NCBI GenBank assembly: GCA_040414495.1
Contig: JBEDUI010000055.1
Location: 1 to 24,650 of the forward strand
Reading direction: 5' to 3'
Source: DATAVB01 sp040414495
Lineage (GTDB): Bacteria > Actinomycetota > Actinomycetes > Mycobacteriales > QHCD01
Length of the DNA: 24,650 nucleotides
Shown here: piece by piece, positions 1 to 6,756 of the stretch
Numbering within the stretch: the stretch's first letter is position 1
Layout of the letters: each line of letters starts with the position of its first letter
Notes under the pieces: generated by a model
Databases searched by the model: none
The model's input: the letters and a program-made list of their open reading frames with translations, nothing else
Told to the model about the DNA's origin: nothing
Translations under genes and position numbers: made by a program

Positions 1-202
1 GGGTGCGGAAATGGCGGGACGGCGGGGGCAAGAACGCGTCGGCCGTCCAGGCCTCGCGCAGGAGGAATTACCGCCGATCACCAAACATTACAACCCGATC
101 CTCACATGCGATTCCGGCAGCCCCACGACGACAGCGCCGGCCGTGGCGGGATGGCGGGACGGGAGCGTGCCAGCCGTTGGGGTGGTGGGTGCCAGCCGGC
201 GA

Positions 203-278
203 GTGCAGGAAATGGCGGGTGCAGGAAATGGCGGGCAGGAAATGGCGGGCAGGAAATGGCGGGTGCAGGAAATGGCGG
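203..278. repeat. Five tandem copies of a 14/16-bp repeat (core GCAGGAAATGGCGG)
   Basis: Five head-to-tail copies start at 203, 219, 235, 249 and 263, with unit lengths 16, 16, 14, 14 and 16 bp. The 16-bp unit is GTGCAGGAAATGGCGG and the 14-bp unit lacks the leading GT. The copies are otherwise identical. The core GGAAATGGCGGG also occurs alone at 7-18, so related elements may continue to the left of the window. There is no plausible gene here: the frames through it are low-complexity and no ribosome-binding site leads into them. It could be a minisatellite or a clustered protein-binding site; the sequence alone does not decide. Confidence 0.9.
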
Positions 279-304
279 GTTGGCTGGGTGACGGGTGGCA
301 GCGT

Positions 305-356
305 GCTAGTCGTGGACAGGAACTTCCGTACAGTACAGCCAGCATCGCCGACTAGC
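305..356. repeat. 8-bp inverted repeat (GCTAGTCG / CGACTAGC)
   Basis: The arms are at 305-312 and 349-356, separated by 36 bp. A second, compact palindrome, GTCGAG-A-CTCGAC, follows at 385-397. Both lie between the two repeat arrays in gene-free DNA. A terminator or a protein-binding site is possible, but neither arm set is followed by a T-tract. Confidence 0.4.
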
Positions 357-431
357 TCATGAAATCCCGAGGCTAGTTGATCGGGTCGAGACTCGACGCC
401 GACGCCGACGCCGCAGCGGATTTCGGTTATG

Positions 432-705
432 GTCTCGCTCATCGTCCGCGGATGCGGCCGATGAGCCGGACGCCCGCGATGGGCCGGACGGGCCGGACGC
501 CGGCGATGGGCCGGACGGCCGCGATGGGCCGGACGCCGGCGATGGGCCGGACGCCGCCTATGCGCCGGATGCGGCCGATGGGCCGGACGCCGGCGATGGG
601 CCGGACGCCGGCGATGGGCCGGACGCCGGCGATGGGCCGGACGGGCCGGACGCCGGCGATGGGCCGGACGCCGTCTATGCGCCGGATGCGGCCGATGAGC
701 GAGAC
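432..705. repeat. 13-bp perfect inverted repeat bracketing the minisatellite
   Basis: GTCTCGCTCATCG at 432-444 is the exact reverse complement of CGATGAGCGAGAC at 693-705. The arms sit immediately outside the 9-bp-module array. They lie 25-37 bp (right arm) and about 290 bp (left arm) beyond the stop codon of the minus-strand hydrolase gene, so the structure could form a very large stem with the array as its loop, or be the ends of a small inserted element. No target-site duplication is evident to me. Confidence 0.75.
460..693. repeat. Minisatellite built of 9-bp modules (core GATGGGCCGGAC, nine exact copies)
   Basis: The 234-bp array divides into units of 18, 27, 18, 18, 36, 18, 18, 18, 27 and 36 bp, all multiples of 9. 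Nine units begin with the exact 12-mer GATGGGCCGGAC; the first (460) begins GATGAGCCGGAC. The 27-bp units carry an extra GGGCCGGAC module, and both 36-bp units end with the same 18-bp extension (TATGCGCCGGATGCGGCC). An 18-bp direct repeat (CGGATGCGGCCGATGAGC) marks both edges, at 449-466 and 683-700. Read on the plus strand one frame gives a Met-Gly-Arg-Thr-Pro-Ala repeat, but that frame runs antisense into the hydrolase gene and has no good start, so I do not call it coding. Confidence 0.92.
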
Positions 706-729
706 AACTGTCTCCAGTGCACAGTCAGG

Positions 730-1554
730 TCAGGACCTGAGGAATTCCAGCAGGTCGGCGTTGATCGTCTCGTGCTGTGTTGTCGGCATGCCGTGCGGGA
801 ATCCCTTGTACGTCTTCAATATCGAATTCTTGACCAGCTTCGCCGAGAGCGGTCCGGCATCGGCAAACGGTACGACCTGGTCGTTTTCGCCGTGCATAAC
901 CAATGTTGGCACGGTGATCTTCTTCAGGTCCTCAGTGAAGTCGGTCTGGGAAAAGGCGACGATGCTGTCGTAGTGCGCCTTGGCCCCGCCCATCATTCCC
1001 TGCCGCCACCAATTCAGGATGATCGCCTGGTTCGGCTCGTTTTCGGGCCGGTTATAGCCGTAGAACGGGCCGGACGCGATCGCCCAATAGAACGATGAGC
1101 GATTGTTGATCAGTTGGACTTGGAAATCGTCGAATACGCTCTTGGGTGTGCCGCCCGGGTTGGCGTCGGTTTTGACCATGAGAGGCGGTACTGCGCTGAT
1201 CAGCGCGGCTTTCGCCACGCGACTTTCCCCGTGCCGGGCGAGGTAGCGCACAACCTCACCGCCGCCGGTCGAGTGTCCAACGTGGACAGCATCGTGCAGA
1301 TCGAGATATTCGGTCAGGGCGGCCATGTCGTCGGCATAGTGGTCCATGTCATGACCATCGGCCGTCTGAGCCGATCGCCCGTGCCCACGCCGGTCATGGG
1401 CGATGACGCGGTAGCCCTGATTCAGGAAGAACATCATCTGGGTGTCCCAGTCGTCGGCCGAGAGCGGCCAGCCGTGACTGAAAACAATGGGTTGGCCCGA
1501 ACCCCAATCCTTGTAGAAGATTTCGACGCCATCGCTCGTAGTAATCGTGCCCAT
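730..1554 (-). CDS. Alpha/beta hydrolase, cofactor-free (non-heme) haloperoxidase type
   Basis: The 274-aa protein is full length for the cofactor-free chloroperoxidase/aryl-esterase group of the alpha/beta-hydrolase fold. The nucleophile elbow is G-H-S-T-G-G with Ser95. Asp225 (in HGENDQVVP) and His254 (in GFPHGMP) complete the triad. The oxyanion region HGWPLSADDW follows residue 26. Family members hydrolyse esters and, with peracetic acid formed in situ, halogenate in vitro; the natural substrate is usually unknown. There is no signal peptide, so it should be cytosolic. The ATG at 1554 is preceded by GGAGG (1562-1566) at good spacing. The gene lies 136 bp downstream of the DUF4331 gene on the same strand, possibly co-transcribed. 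The minisatellite follows its 3' end. Confidence 0.93.
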   Translation of the reverse strand: MGTITTSDGVEIFYKDWGSGQPIVFSHGWPLSADDWDTQMMFFLNQGYRVIAHDRRGHGRSAQTADGHDMDHYADDMAALTEYLDLHDAVHVGHSTGGGEVVRYLARHGESRVAKAALISAVPPLMVKTDANPGGTPKSVFDDFQVQLINNRSSFYWAIASGPFYGYNRPENEPNQAIILNWWRQGMMGGAKAHYDSIVAFSQTDFTEDLKKITVPTLVMHGENDQVVPFADAGPLSAKLVKNSILKTYKGFPHGMPTTQHETINADLLEFLRS

Positions 1555-1561
1555 GTGGTGG

Positions 1562-1566
1562 CCTCC
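1562..1566 (-). promoter_or_regulatory. Ribosome-binding site of the hydrolase gene
   Basis: GGAGG on the minus strand, seven bases before the ATG at 1554. It fixes this start against the longer upstream frame. Confidence 0.8.
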
Positions 1567-1690
1567 GTTCCATACGTGGGCAACGCTGCCGCGTCCGTAG
1601 TGGATGCTCGATCAGTCTTGCACGTCAGCTGCGATCGTTTCCAGAAGGAGAAATACACCTCACGTATGAACCACATGAGAGGCGGGTACG

Positions 1691-2713
1691 TTACGCCGGC
1701 ACGACATAGGGGAAATTCTTGACGCGCAGCGATTGCGCTATCCCCGGCTTGAGACCGGACGGCACCGCCGTGCCGGTGACCAGCGAGAGCATGACCTCGG
1801 GTGCATTATCGGCCAGGGTCCGGCCATTGCGGGTCGCGAAGCCGAATGTCGCGGGACGTCCTACGACGTAATCCAACACGTCAGGAAACAGCTGTCGGGC
1901 GACGGTTTGACCGTAATCGTGGGGATCGTCGGAAGTTCCTGTTGCGCCCACCACGCTCGCGACGCGCTCGCTGATATGCGCCCCGTCGGCGCTGAGGTCC
2001 TGCGAGGGATGACGGGTGTTGGCCGGATAGGTGAACTTTGTGTCCTCAGGCCAGAAAATGGGCCACATCATGGGATTTCCGGCTCGGTTGATCTGTCGCC
2101 AACCGCCGGCATCGGTAGCCAGCTTGGTGGTGCACCAGACTCCGATCCGCGCGCCGGGCTGCAGGGCCGGGTGTCGGTGCGAGACCTCCAGCACGATCGA
2201 TTCGACCGTCGTATTGGCGAAACTGTTCTTTGCCTGCGCCGGATCCCAACTGGTGAGGTCGACCGCCGCGCCGTTCTTGACGGCATCGTTGATGATCGCC
2301 AGGAGCGATAAATCGATGTAAAAGGGGTCGGCGATACGTCCCGCCCACAGCCGCGTGTCCGGCCCGGTCACGGTCTCGCCCGTACGTCCTTCCAGCACCA
2401 GTTGCCCGGTCGCGGAATCTTCTTCCGCGTCAGCGTCGGCCAGAACGTGCAGGCTGAGCGCTTGTCGCCCGTCTGCGTCGCGCTCGCCGAAAGATACCCG
2501 GTACGTCAGCGTTTCGAATTCTGCTCGGTTGAAATGCACCTTGAACTCGTAGCGCGCCTCATGGTGGAATCCGGGTTGGACATCGGGTCCGGTGATCGTC
2601 GAATTGACGTCCATGACTAATACGGTCGTGTCGGTGCTGCCAAAGACATACAGGTCATCGATGTACAGCTGACCGTTCTGCTTGGCCAGCGGTGTATCCA
2701 AATGGTGCGACAT
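1691..2713 (-). CDS. DUF4331 family protein
   Basis: The 340-aa protein starts MSHHLDTP, the characteristic N-terminal S-H-x-x-D-x-P opening of DUF4331 proteins, followed by a D-D-L-Y-V-F strand and later conserved blocks with N-P-M (about residue 213) and a long C-terminal D-V-L-D-Y segment. The function of the family is not established. Many members are exported, but this one has no evident signal peptide. The ATG at 2713 has an AGGAA-type ribosome-binding site about ten bases upstream. It precedes the alpha/beta hydrolase gene by 136 bp on the same strand, suggesting a small transcription unit. An 8-bp inverted repeat lies in its leader region. Identity of the family is fairly certain; a biochemical role cannot be given. 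Confidence 0.85.
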   Translation of the reverse strand: MSHHLDTPLAKQNGQLYIDDLYVFGSTDTTVLVMDVNSTITGPDVQPGFHHEARYEFKVHFNRAEFETLTYRVSFGERDADGRQALSLHVLADADAEEDSATGQLVLEGRTGETVTGPDTRLWAGRIADPFYIDLSLLAIINDAVKNGAAVDLTSWDPAQAKNSFANTTVESIVLEVSHRHPALQPGARIGVWCTTKLATDAGGWRQINRAGNPMMWPIFWPEDTKFTYPANTRHPSQDLSADGAHISERVASVVGATGTSDDPHDYGQTVARQLFPDVLDYVVGRPATFGFATRNGRTLADNAPEVMLSLVTGTAVPSGLKPGIAQSLRVKNFPYVVPA

Positions 2714-2745
2714 GGCTGTTGATTCCTATTCTGTCAACGCGCGCA

Positions 2746-2782
2746 ATTACCGAACCCATACTGTGCTCCTCGGCTCGGTAAT
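2746..2782. promoter_or_regulatory. Candidate operator in the DUF4331 leader (8-bp inverted repeat)
   Basis: ATTACCGA at 2746-2753 and its exact reverse complement TCGGTAAT at 2775-2782, centres 29 bp apart (close to three helical turns), lie 33-69 bp upstream of the DUF4331 start codon. The half-site spacing on one DNA face suits a dimeric regulator. No regulator gene is adjacent. Confidence 0.4.
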
Positions 2783-2837
2783 ACCGCCAGCCGTCGTGCA
2801 CCCGGGCTGGTTGGCAGAGAAGTGCGCGGAAGCATGA

Positions 2838-2883
2838 CGAATTCGTACGTCGAAGGCAATCCAGCGCACGGCGTACGAATTCG
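2838..2883 (-). terminator. 12-bp inverted repeat downstream of the sialidase-fold gene
   Basis: CGAATTCGTACG (2838-2849) and its exact reverse complement CGTACGAATTCG (2872-2883) are separated by 22 bp. They lie 75-120 bp beyond the stop codon of the minus-strand gene ending at 2959. There is no T-tract. A factor-independent terminator of the actinobacterial kind and a regulatory site for the next gene are both possible. Confidence 0.4.
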
Positions 2884-2958
2884 CAACTCGTGATCGCGAG
2901 AAGAGAAAAGTCAGCGCGGACGATCGTCTGGCAGCAACGCGTCGTCGCTCGCCGACAG

Positions 2959-4125
2959 TTAAGAAGTACTGCCGAAATAAGCCTTGCAGACGTTGTCGGT
3001 GTCGTACGCCGTCGCGATTTCGAGCAGCCCGCCGTGCTGGAGCGGCAGTAGCGGCGAACTGTAATTCGGACAGTAATTGTCGTACGGATCGGGCACCGAG
3101 ACCGGTGCCGGAATCGCGGACCAAGGACCGCCCGGGCCGTGATCGCTGACCAGCACGGTGTGGCCGTTGCCCGGAGCCGGCGTACCGTCGGCGCCCTCCA
3201 GGATCTGCCCGGTCAGGAATAGCCGCCCCGAGGGCCCTCCGCCGGGAAGCCACGTGATGGTTGGCGTGTGGGCAAAGTAGGTGCCGTCGGCGGCCGTGAT
3301 CGTCGCACCGAGGTCGGTCGGATCGCCCCAATGCAGGCCGTCGGCCGATTCGCGGTAATGCACCCGACAGGCGTAGCTACCGCCGCACACCTCATACGTC
3401 ATGAGGTATTGGCCGCCAGCAATCCGGCGCACCATCGCCATTCCGGGCCGGGCCGCCGGATCGCTGCTCGCCACGACCGGCGCGCTGGTGCTCCAGTGCA
3501 CGCCGTCGGCGGAAATGGAGCTGACCAGCATTTGGCTATGCGTGGGCTGATCGGTTTCGTCGGAGAAGAAGACGACGAGACGGCCATCGTTGGCGACGGT
3601 GAATTCGGGTTCCCAAAGGCCGAGGCTGTTGGATGCGACCGCCGGCGTCGCGAGGTAGGACCAGGTCCGGCCGTGATCGCGACTGGCGAAGACCCGGATG
3701 CTCATCCGCCGGTCCGCGCCGGAATCCTGTCCGGCCGAGGAGGCCCACAGCAGCGTTCCCGCGGGTAATGAGCCCACGCGACGCGGTAATTCGTACAGCG
3801 TGGCGCAGCACAGTCCTTTGCCGCCGGCGCTGGCGGTATCGGCGACCGTGCCGATCTGCGCGAATGTCTGCCCCTCATCGTGGCTGGCGTAAATGGCGCC
3901 CTGACCGTTATTGCCGTCGAATGTGACGACGCTGGCGATGATCGTGCCGTCGGCTGACCCGGAATGTGCCAGCCTGACCAGCCGGGGATAAAGCCCGACG
4001 TTGGGCCGCAACAGGGTGCCACTCGCGCCGCTGGCATGCGGTGTAGCCGCCACAGCGCTCGGCGTGGCGATGCCACAAACGACGAGCGCTACGGTCGCGC
4101 AGAAACGCAGAATTCGACGTGCCAT
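2959..4125 (-). CDS. Secreted sialidase-fold (BNR/Asp-box) hydrolase
   Basis: The protein is 388 aa from the ATG at 4125. It opens with a typical Sec signal peptide (MARRILRF, then a hydrophobic stretch, cleavage likely after AVA at about residue 26). Asp-box motifs S-x-D-x-G-x-T-[FW] occur at 81-88 (SHDEGQTF) and 148-155 (SRDHGRTW), with degenerate ones at 204-211 and 260-266, indicating a six-bladed sialidase-type propeller. The block WEPEFTVANDGRLVVFFSDETD (171-192) resembles GH93-like/exo-sialidase-like enzymes. The exact glycosidic substrate is not readable. A longer frame begins at 4260, but the signal peptide and GGGAG-like ribosome-binding site (CGGGAG) favour 4125. It follows the PhoX gene by 113 bp, with its own putative operator between. 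Confidence 0.85.
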   Translation of the reverse strand: MARRILRFCATVALVVCGIATPSAVAATPHASGASGTLLRPNVGLYPRLVRLAHSGSADGTIIASVVTFDGNNGQGAIYASHDEGQTFAQIGTVADTASAGGKGLCCATLYELPRRVGSLPAGTLLWASSAGQDSGADRRMSIRVFASRDHGRTWSYLATPAVASNSLGLWEPEFTVANDGRLVVFFSDETDQPTHSQMLVSSISADGVHWSTSAPVVASSDPAARPGMAMVRRIAGGQYLMTYEVCGGSYACRVHYRESADGLHWGDPTDLGATITAADGTYFAHTPTITWLPGGGPSGRLFLTGQILEGADGTPAPGNGHTVLVSDHGPGGPWSAIPAPVSVPDPYDNYCPNYSSPLLPLQHGGLLEIATAYDTDNVCKAYFGSTS

Positions 4126-4138
4126 CAGGCGACTCCCG

Positions 4139-4202
4139 TGCAACGTCAGGTCTCTGGTACAACGTTGCAAAAACGCTAACCCAGAGCACTGCGTCGTTGC
4201 AA
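4139..4202. promoter_or_regulatory. Candidate LacI-type operator cluster before the sialidase-fold gene
   Basis: CGTTGCAA occurs at 4163-4170 and again at 4195-4202, 32 bp apart (three helical turns). The inverse, TGCAACG, is at 4139-4145. The central copy is part of TACAACGTTGCA (4158-4169), a 10/12 palindrome with a central CG, the layout usual for LacI-family operators. All three lie in the 113-bp gap between the phoX stop and the signal-peptide start at 4125. The motif differs from the one in front of the ABC operon and lacI, so another regulator may bind here. Confidence 0.45.
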
Positions 4203-4238
4203 TACTCTGAGTGAGCGACGCGGCGAATTCGAGCAGGA

Positions 4239-5723
4239 TCAGCCGAGGTAGTGACCCCACGGACCGGTGATCGCGAGCGTGATGCCCGGCTCCTGGATGT
4301 TGACGAACAGGACTGTGCCGTCAGCGGAGAAGTTCGGGCCGGTGAATTCGGAGAATTCACCGTTGTAAAGGAGTTGGTTGCGGGCGACGGCGTACGTCGC
4401 GCCACCCGGTGTCGAGCTCAGTACGTGCGATGCGCCGACGCCGTCCTCGGCCAGAATGAGGCTGCCCCACGGCGTGATCGAGACATTGTCCGGCCCGTCG
4501 AAATACAGGTCCTGGTATTTCACCGCGTGGTCGTCGGAGTCGGTGGCGGCATTGTGCGGGAAATACGTCACGAGCGTCAGCGTCTCGTCGGCATAGTCGT
4601 AGAACCAGACCTGGCCGTCGTGCTTTACCGCGTCAGCCGGCAGATCGCCTTCCCCGAACGCGTAGCTGGCCACAATGTACGCACCCTGGGCGGTTCCCCA
4701 GCATCCCTCGAGCTTCTTGCTCGGCGTGACGTCGACGCCGGGCTTGAGTTGCTTACGCGTCGACCTGGTAGTGGCATCGCGGTCGGGGACCTCGGTCCAT
4801 TCCACCCTGAACGGACGGCCGAGTTGGGCCGAGGTGACGTAGGCCAGGTCGGGCAACACACTGCCGTCATCCATCAGCAGCTTCATCGCCTCGAGGGTTC
4901 CGGCGTTCGCGGCGAGGGCGCCACCGACGCCGGGACCGAGCTTCACGTTCCGCGGCGTGGTCCACCGGTAGAGCAGGCCGTTCGGGCTGCTGGCGTCCTC
5001 GGTGAGGTACACCCGCTCGCGGCTGGGCTCAACGACCAGCGCCTCATGGGCAAACCGGCCGAACGCCTTGATCGGCGCGGGCCGTTGCCGGTTCGAGGAA
5101 TCGGCGAACACCTCGAAAACATAGCCGTGGTTTTTCTCGTACGTACCCGAATGACCACCGGCGCTCCACTTGTCGCCGGCCTTGATTTCGATTTCCTCGC
5201 AGGTCATCCAGCTGCCCCACGGCGTTTCGCCGCCGGCGCAATTGTTCGCGGTACCGGAAATCCCGACCCATTCGCCGCGGCGGGTGCCGTGCCGGTCGAC
5301 GTCGACCACGGTGCAGCCACCACTGTTGGGCGCGCCCGGGTCGTACACCGTGCCCTCGACGTGTGGCACGGTGAATGGGCTGCTGTACGGGGTGATCTCG
5401 TGATTCTGGATCAGCCGCCAATTTCCGCCGCTCTGAAATACGCCGGTGCCATCCTGACGGCCGGGCGTTTTGCCGAGCCCGCCGTCCAGTTCGGTGTCGC
5501 CAGCTCGCGCGGCAATGCGGTAGCTGAATCCCTCGGGCAGCGCCAGAATGCCGGCCGGGTCGTCGACGAGCGGCGGAAATGGACGGCCGCCACCGCTGCC
5601 CGCGGGCTTGCCGCCGTGCGCCGATGACGCCTGCGCGGCGCTCAGAGTCGGGATGCTGCCGGCGACGGCGAGCCCGACGCCGGCAGCCCCAGTTGCCAAT
5701 ACCTGACGGCGCGATACGCCCAT
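4239..5723 (-). CDS. phoX: PhoX-family (DUF839) alkaline phosphatase, Tat-exported
   Basis: The 494-aa protein begins with a twin-arginine signal peptide (SRRQVLATGAAGVGLAVAG, residues 4-22). The PhoX features follow: QNHEITP (106-112), a cysteine/acidic cluster GTANNCAGGETPWGSWMTCEE (157-177), GRFAHEALVVEP (222-233), LTEDASSPNG (240-249), and the C-terminal TGPNFSADGTVLFVNIQEPG. Known PhoX enzymes are calcium/iron phosphomonoesterases released by Tat and often induced by phosphate limitation. The ATG at 5723 is preceded by GGGAGGAG at good spacing. A longer frame to 6029 overlaps the permease gene and is discounted. The gene lies 166 bp downstream of the ABC permease, with a palindrome in its leader. 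The family call is firm; the true substrate is not shown. Confidence 0.9.
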   Translation of the reverse strand: MGVSRRQVLATGAAGVGLAVAGSIPTLSAAQASSAHGGKPAGSGGGRPFPPLVDDPAGILALPEGFSYRIAARAGDTELDGGLGKTPGRQDGTGVFQSGGNWRLIQNHEITPYSSPFTVPHVEGTVYDPGAPNSGGCTVVDVDRHGTRRGEWVGISGTANNCAGGETPWGSWMTCEEIEIKAGDKWSAGGHSGTYEKNHGYVFEVFADSSNRQRPAPIKAFGRFAHEALVVEPSRERVYLTEDASSPNGLLYRWTTPRNVKLGPGVGGALAANAGTLEAMKLLMDDGSVLPDLAYVTSAQLGRPFRVEWTEVPDRDATTRSTRKQLKPGVDVTPSKKLEGCWGTAQGAYIVASYAFGEGDLPADAVKHDGQVWFYDYADETLTLVTYFPHNAATDSDDHAVKYQDLYFDGPDNVSITPWGSLILAEDGVGASHVLSSTPGGATYAVARNQLLYNGEFSEFTGPNFSADGTVLFVNIQEPGITLAITGPWGHYLG

Positions 5724-5753
5724 GTTGCTCCTCCCGGATTGGATGTTGGGCTG

Positions 5754-5767
5754 AACCCTGGAGGGTT
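5754..5767. promoter_or_regulatory. 14-bp palindrome in the phoX leader
   Basis: AACCCT-GG-AGGGTT is a perfect inverted repeat with a 2-bp centre, 31-44 bp upstream of the phoX ATG. On the minus strand it is followed by GTTCAGCCCAAC, which only loosely recalls the GTTCA-type repeats of streptomycete PHO boxes. A regulator site is plausible; PhoP control is not demonstrated. A second short palindrome, GTCGT-GCG-ACGAC, is at 5799-5811. Confidence 0.4.
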
Positions 5768-5889
5768 TAGGCGACCGGCAGTCGACGTTCAGGTAGCCGT
5801 CGTGCGACGACTCATTGACAACCAAAAGTAATGGAATCCCCAAGTGGTCTTGAGAGACGGATGTGGGACGAAGCGGACGAGCCTGTGGG

Positions 5890-6756
5890 TCAGCCTTTGA
5901 CGGCTCCCGCGATCGCGGCGACGATATGCCGCTGGGCCACCACGAATACCAGAATGATCGGCGCCAACGAGATGATCGAGCCGGCGCACAATGCGGTCCA
6001 GTCGGTCGATGTCTGGCTGATGAAGGCATAAAGGCCGACCGACAATGTCCGCAGGTGCGGTTGGCCCAGCGTGAAGACCAGCGGCGTCATGAAGTCGTTC
6101 CAGGACTGGATGAACGAGAACAACCCCAGCGTCGCCAGCATCGGCCGGGCCAGCGGCAAAATAATATAGAAGTACGTCTGGTGGAATCCGGCCCCGTCGA
6201 CCCGGGCGGCCTCTTCGATCTCCTTGGCCACCGTGCGGAAGTACCCCATGAACAGGAACGTATTGAACACCATGGCCCCGGCGACCTGGACCAACACGAC
6301 CGACCACAATGTATCGAGCAGATACAGCTGGTTGATGATGTCGTACACCGGAACGATCGTGTAACCGCGGGGCAGGAAGAACGTCACGAGGATGACCCCG
6401 ATCAGCACCTTCTTACCGGGGAAATTCGTCCGAGCCAGTGCGTATCCCGCCATCGATGCGAACAGCAGGGTGAAAAACACCGTGCACGCGGTGATGATGA
6501 CGCTGTTGGTGAAATACGCGCTGAAGTTCGCGCCATTCCAGGCGTCGACGTAGTTGTGCCAGTGCGTGCCGTGCGGTAGCAGTCCGAGCCCGGAATCGAG
6601 AAATCCCGAGTCGCTCTTCAACGACCCGGCGATCGCCCACAGCATCGGATAGACCCAGAAGAAGCCGCAGATCAGCAGCAACGCGTGGGTGATCGGCATG
6701 CGCAGCGGCGAACCATGGCCGCGCCGACGTCGCCGGACTGCAGTTGTCGCTGCCAT
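5890..6756 (-). CDS. Carbohydrate ABC transporter permease, MalG-like
   Basis: The 288-aa inner-membrane protein has six predicted membrane segments, the first at about 22-45, and the cytoplasmic EAA loop at 181-205 (EEAARVDGAG, then the I-x-L-P ending), which docks on the ATPase. It is the second permease of a CUT1-type importer. No ATPase gene is nearby, as is common in actinomycetes, where a shared MsiK-like ATPase serves many importers. The ATG at 6756 directly abuts the TAG of the preceding permease (6757-6759), so the two are translationally coupled. A GAGGAGG site lies inside the upstream gene, about 11 bases from the start. The imported sugar is unknown. Confidence 0.92.
   Translation of the reverse strand: MAATTAVRRRRRGHGSPLRMPITHALLLICGFFWVYPMLWAIAGSLKSDSGFLDSGLGLLPHGTHWHNYVDAWNGANFSAYFTNSVIITACTVFFTLLFASMAGYALARTNFPGKKVLIGVILVTFFLPRGYTIVPVYDIINQLYLLDTLWSVVLVQVAGAMVFNTFLFMGYFRTVAKEIEEAARVDGAGFHQTYFYIILPLARPMLATLGLFSFIQSWNDFMTPLVFTLGQPHLRTLSVGLYAFISQTSTDWTALCAGSIISLAPIILVFVVAQRHIVAAIAGAVKG

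Noticed and set aside
203..693. Possible CRISPR array
   Set aside because: The repeats are contiguous, without unique spacers, and there are no cas genes.
377..973. Plus-strand frame with a Met-Gly-Arg-Thr-Pro-Ala repeat
   Set aside because: It is produced by the 9-bp-module array, has no ribosome-binding site and continues antisense into the well-supported hydrolase gene.
4251..5627. 458-codon open frame on the plus strand
   Set aside because: It is exactly antisense to phoX, whose Tat signal and conserved motifs are clear; long shadow frames are expected at this GC content.
5754..5790. PHO box controlling phoX
   Set aside because: Only a single GTTCA-like element is visible; the direct repeats that define a PHO box are not convincing, so only a palindrome is annotated.
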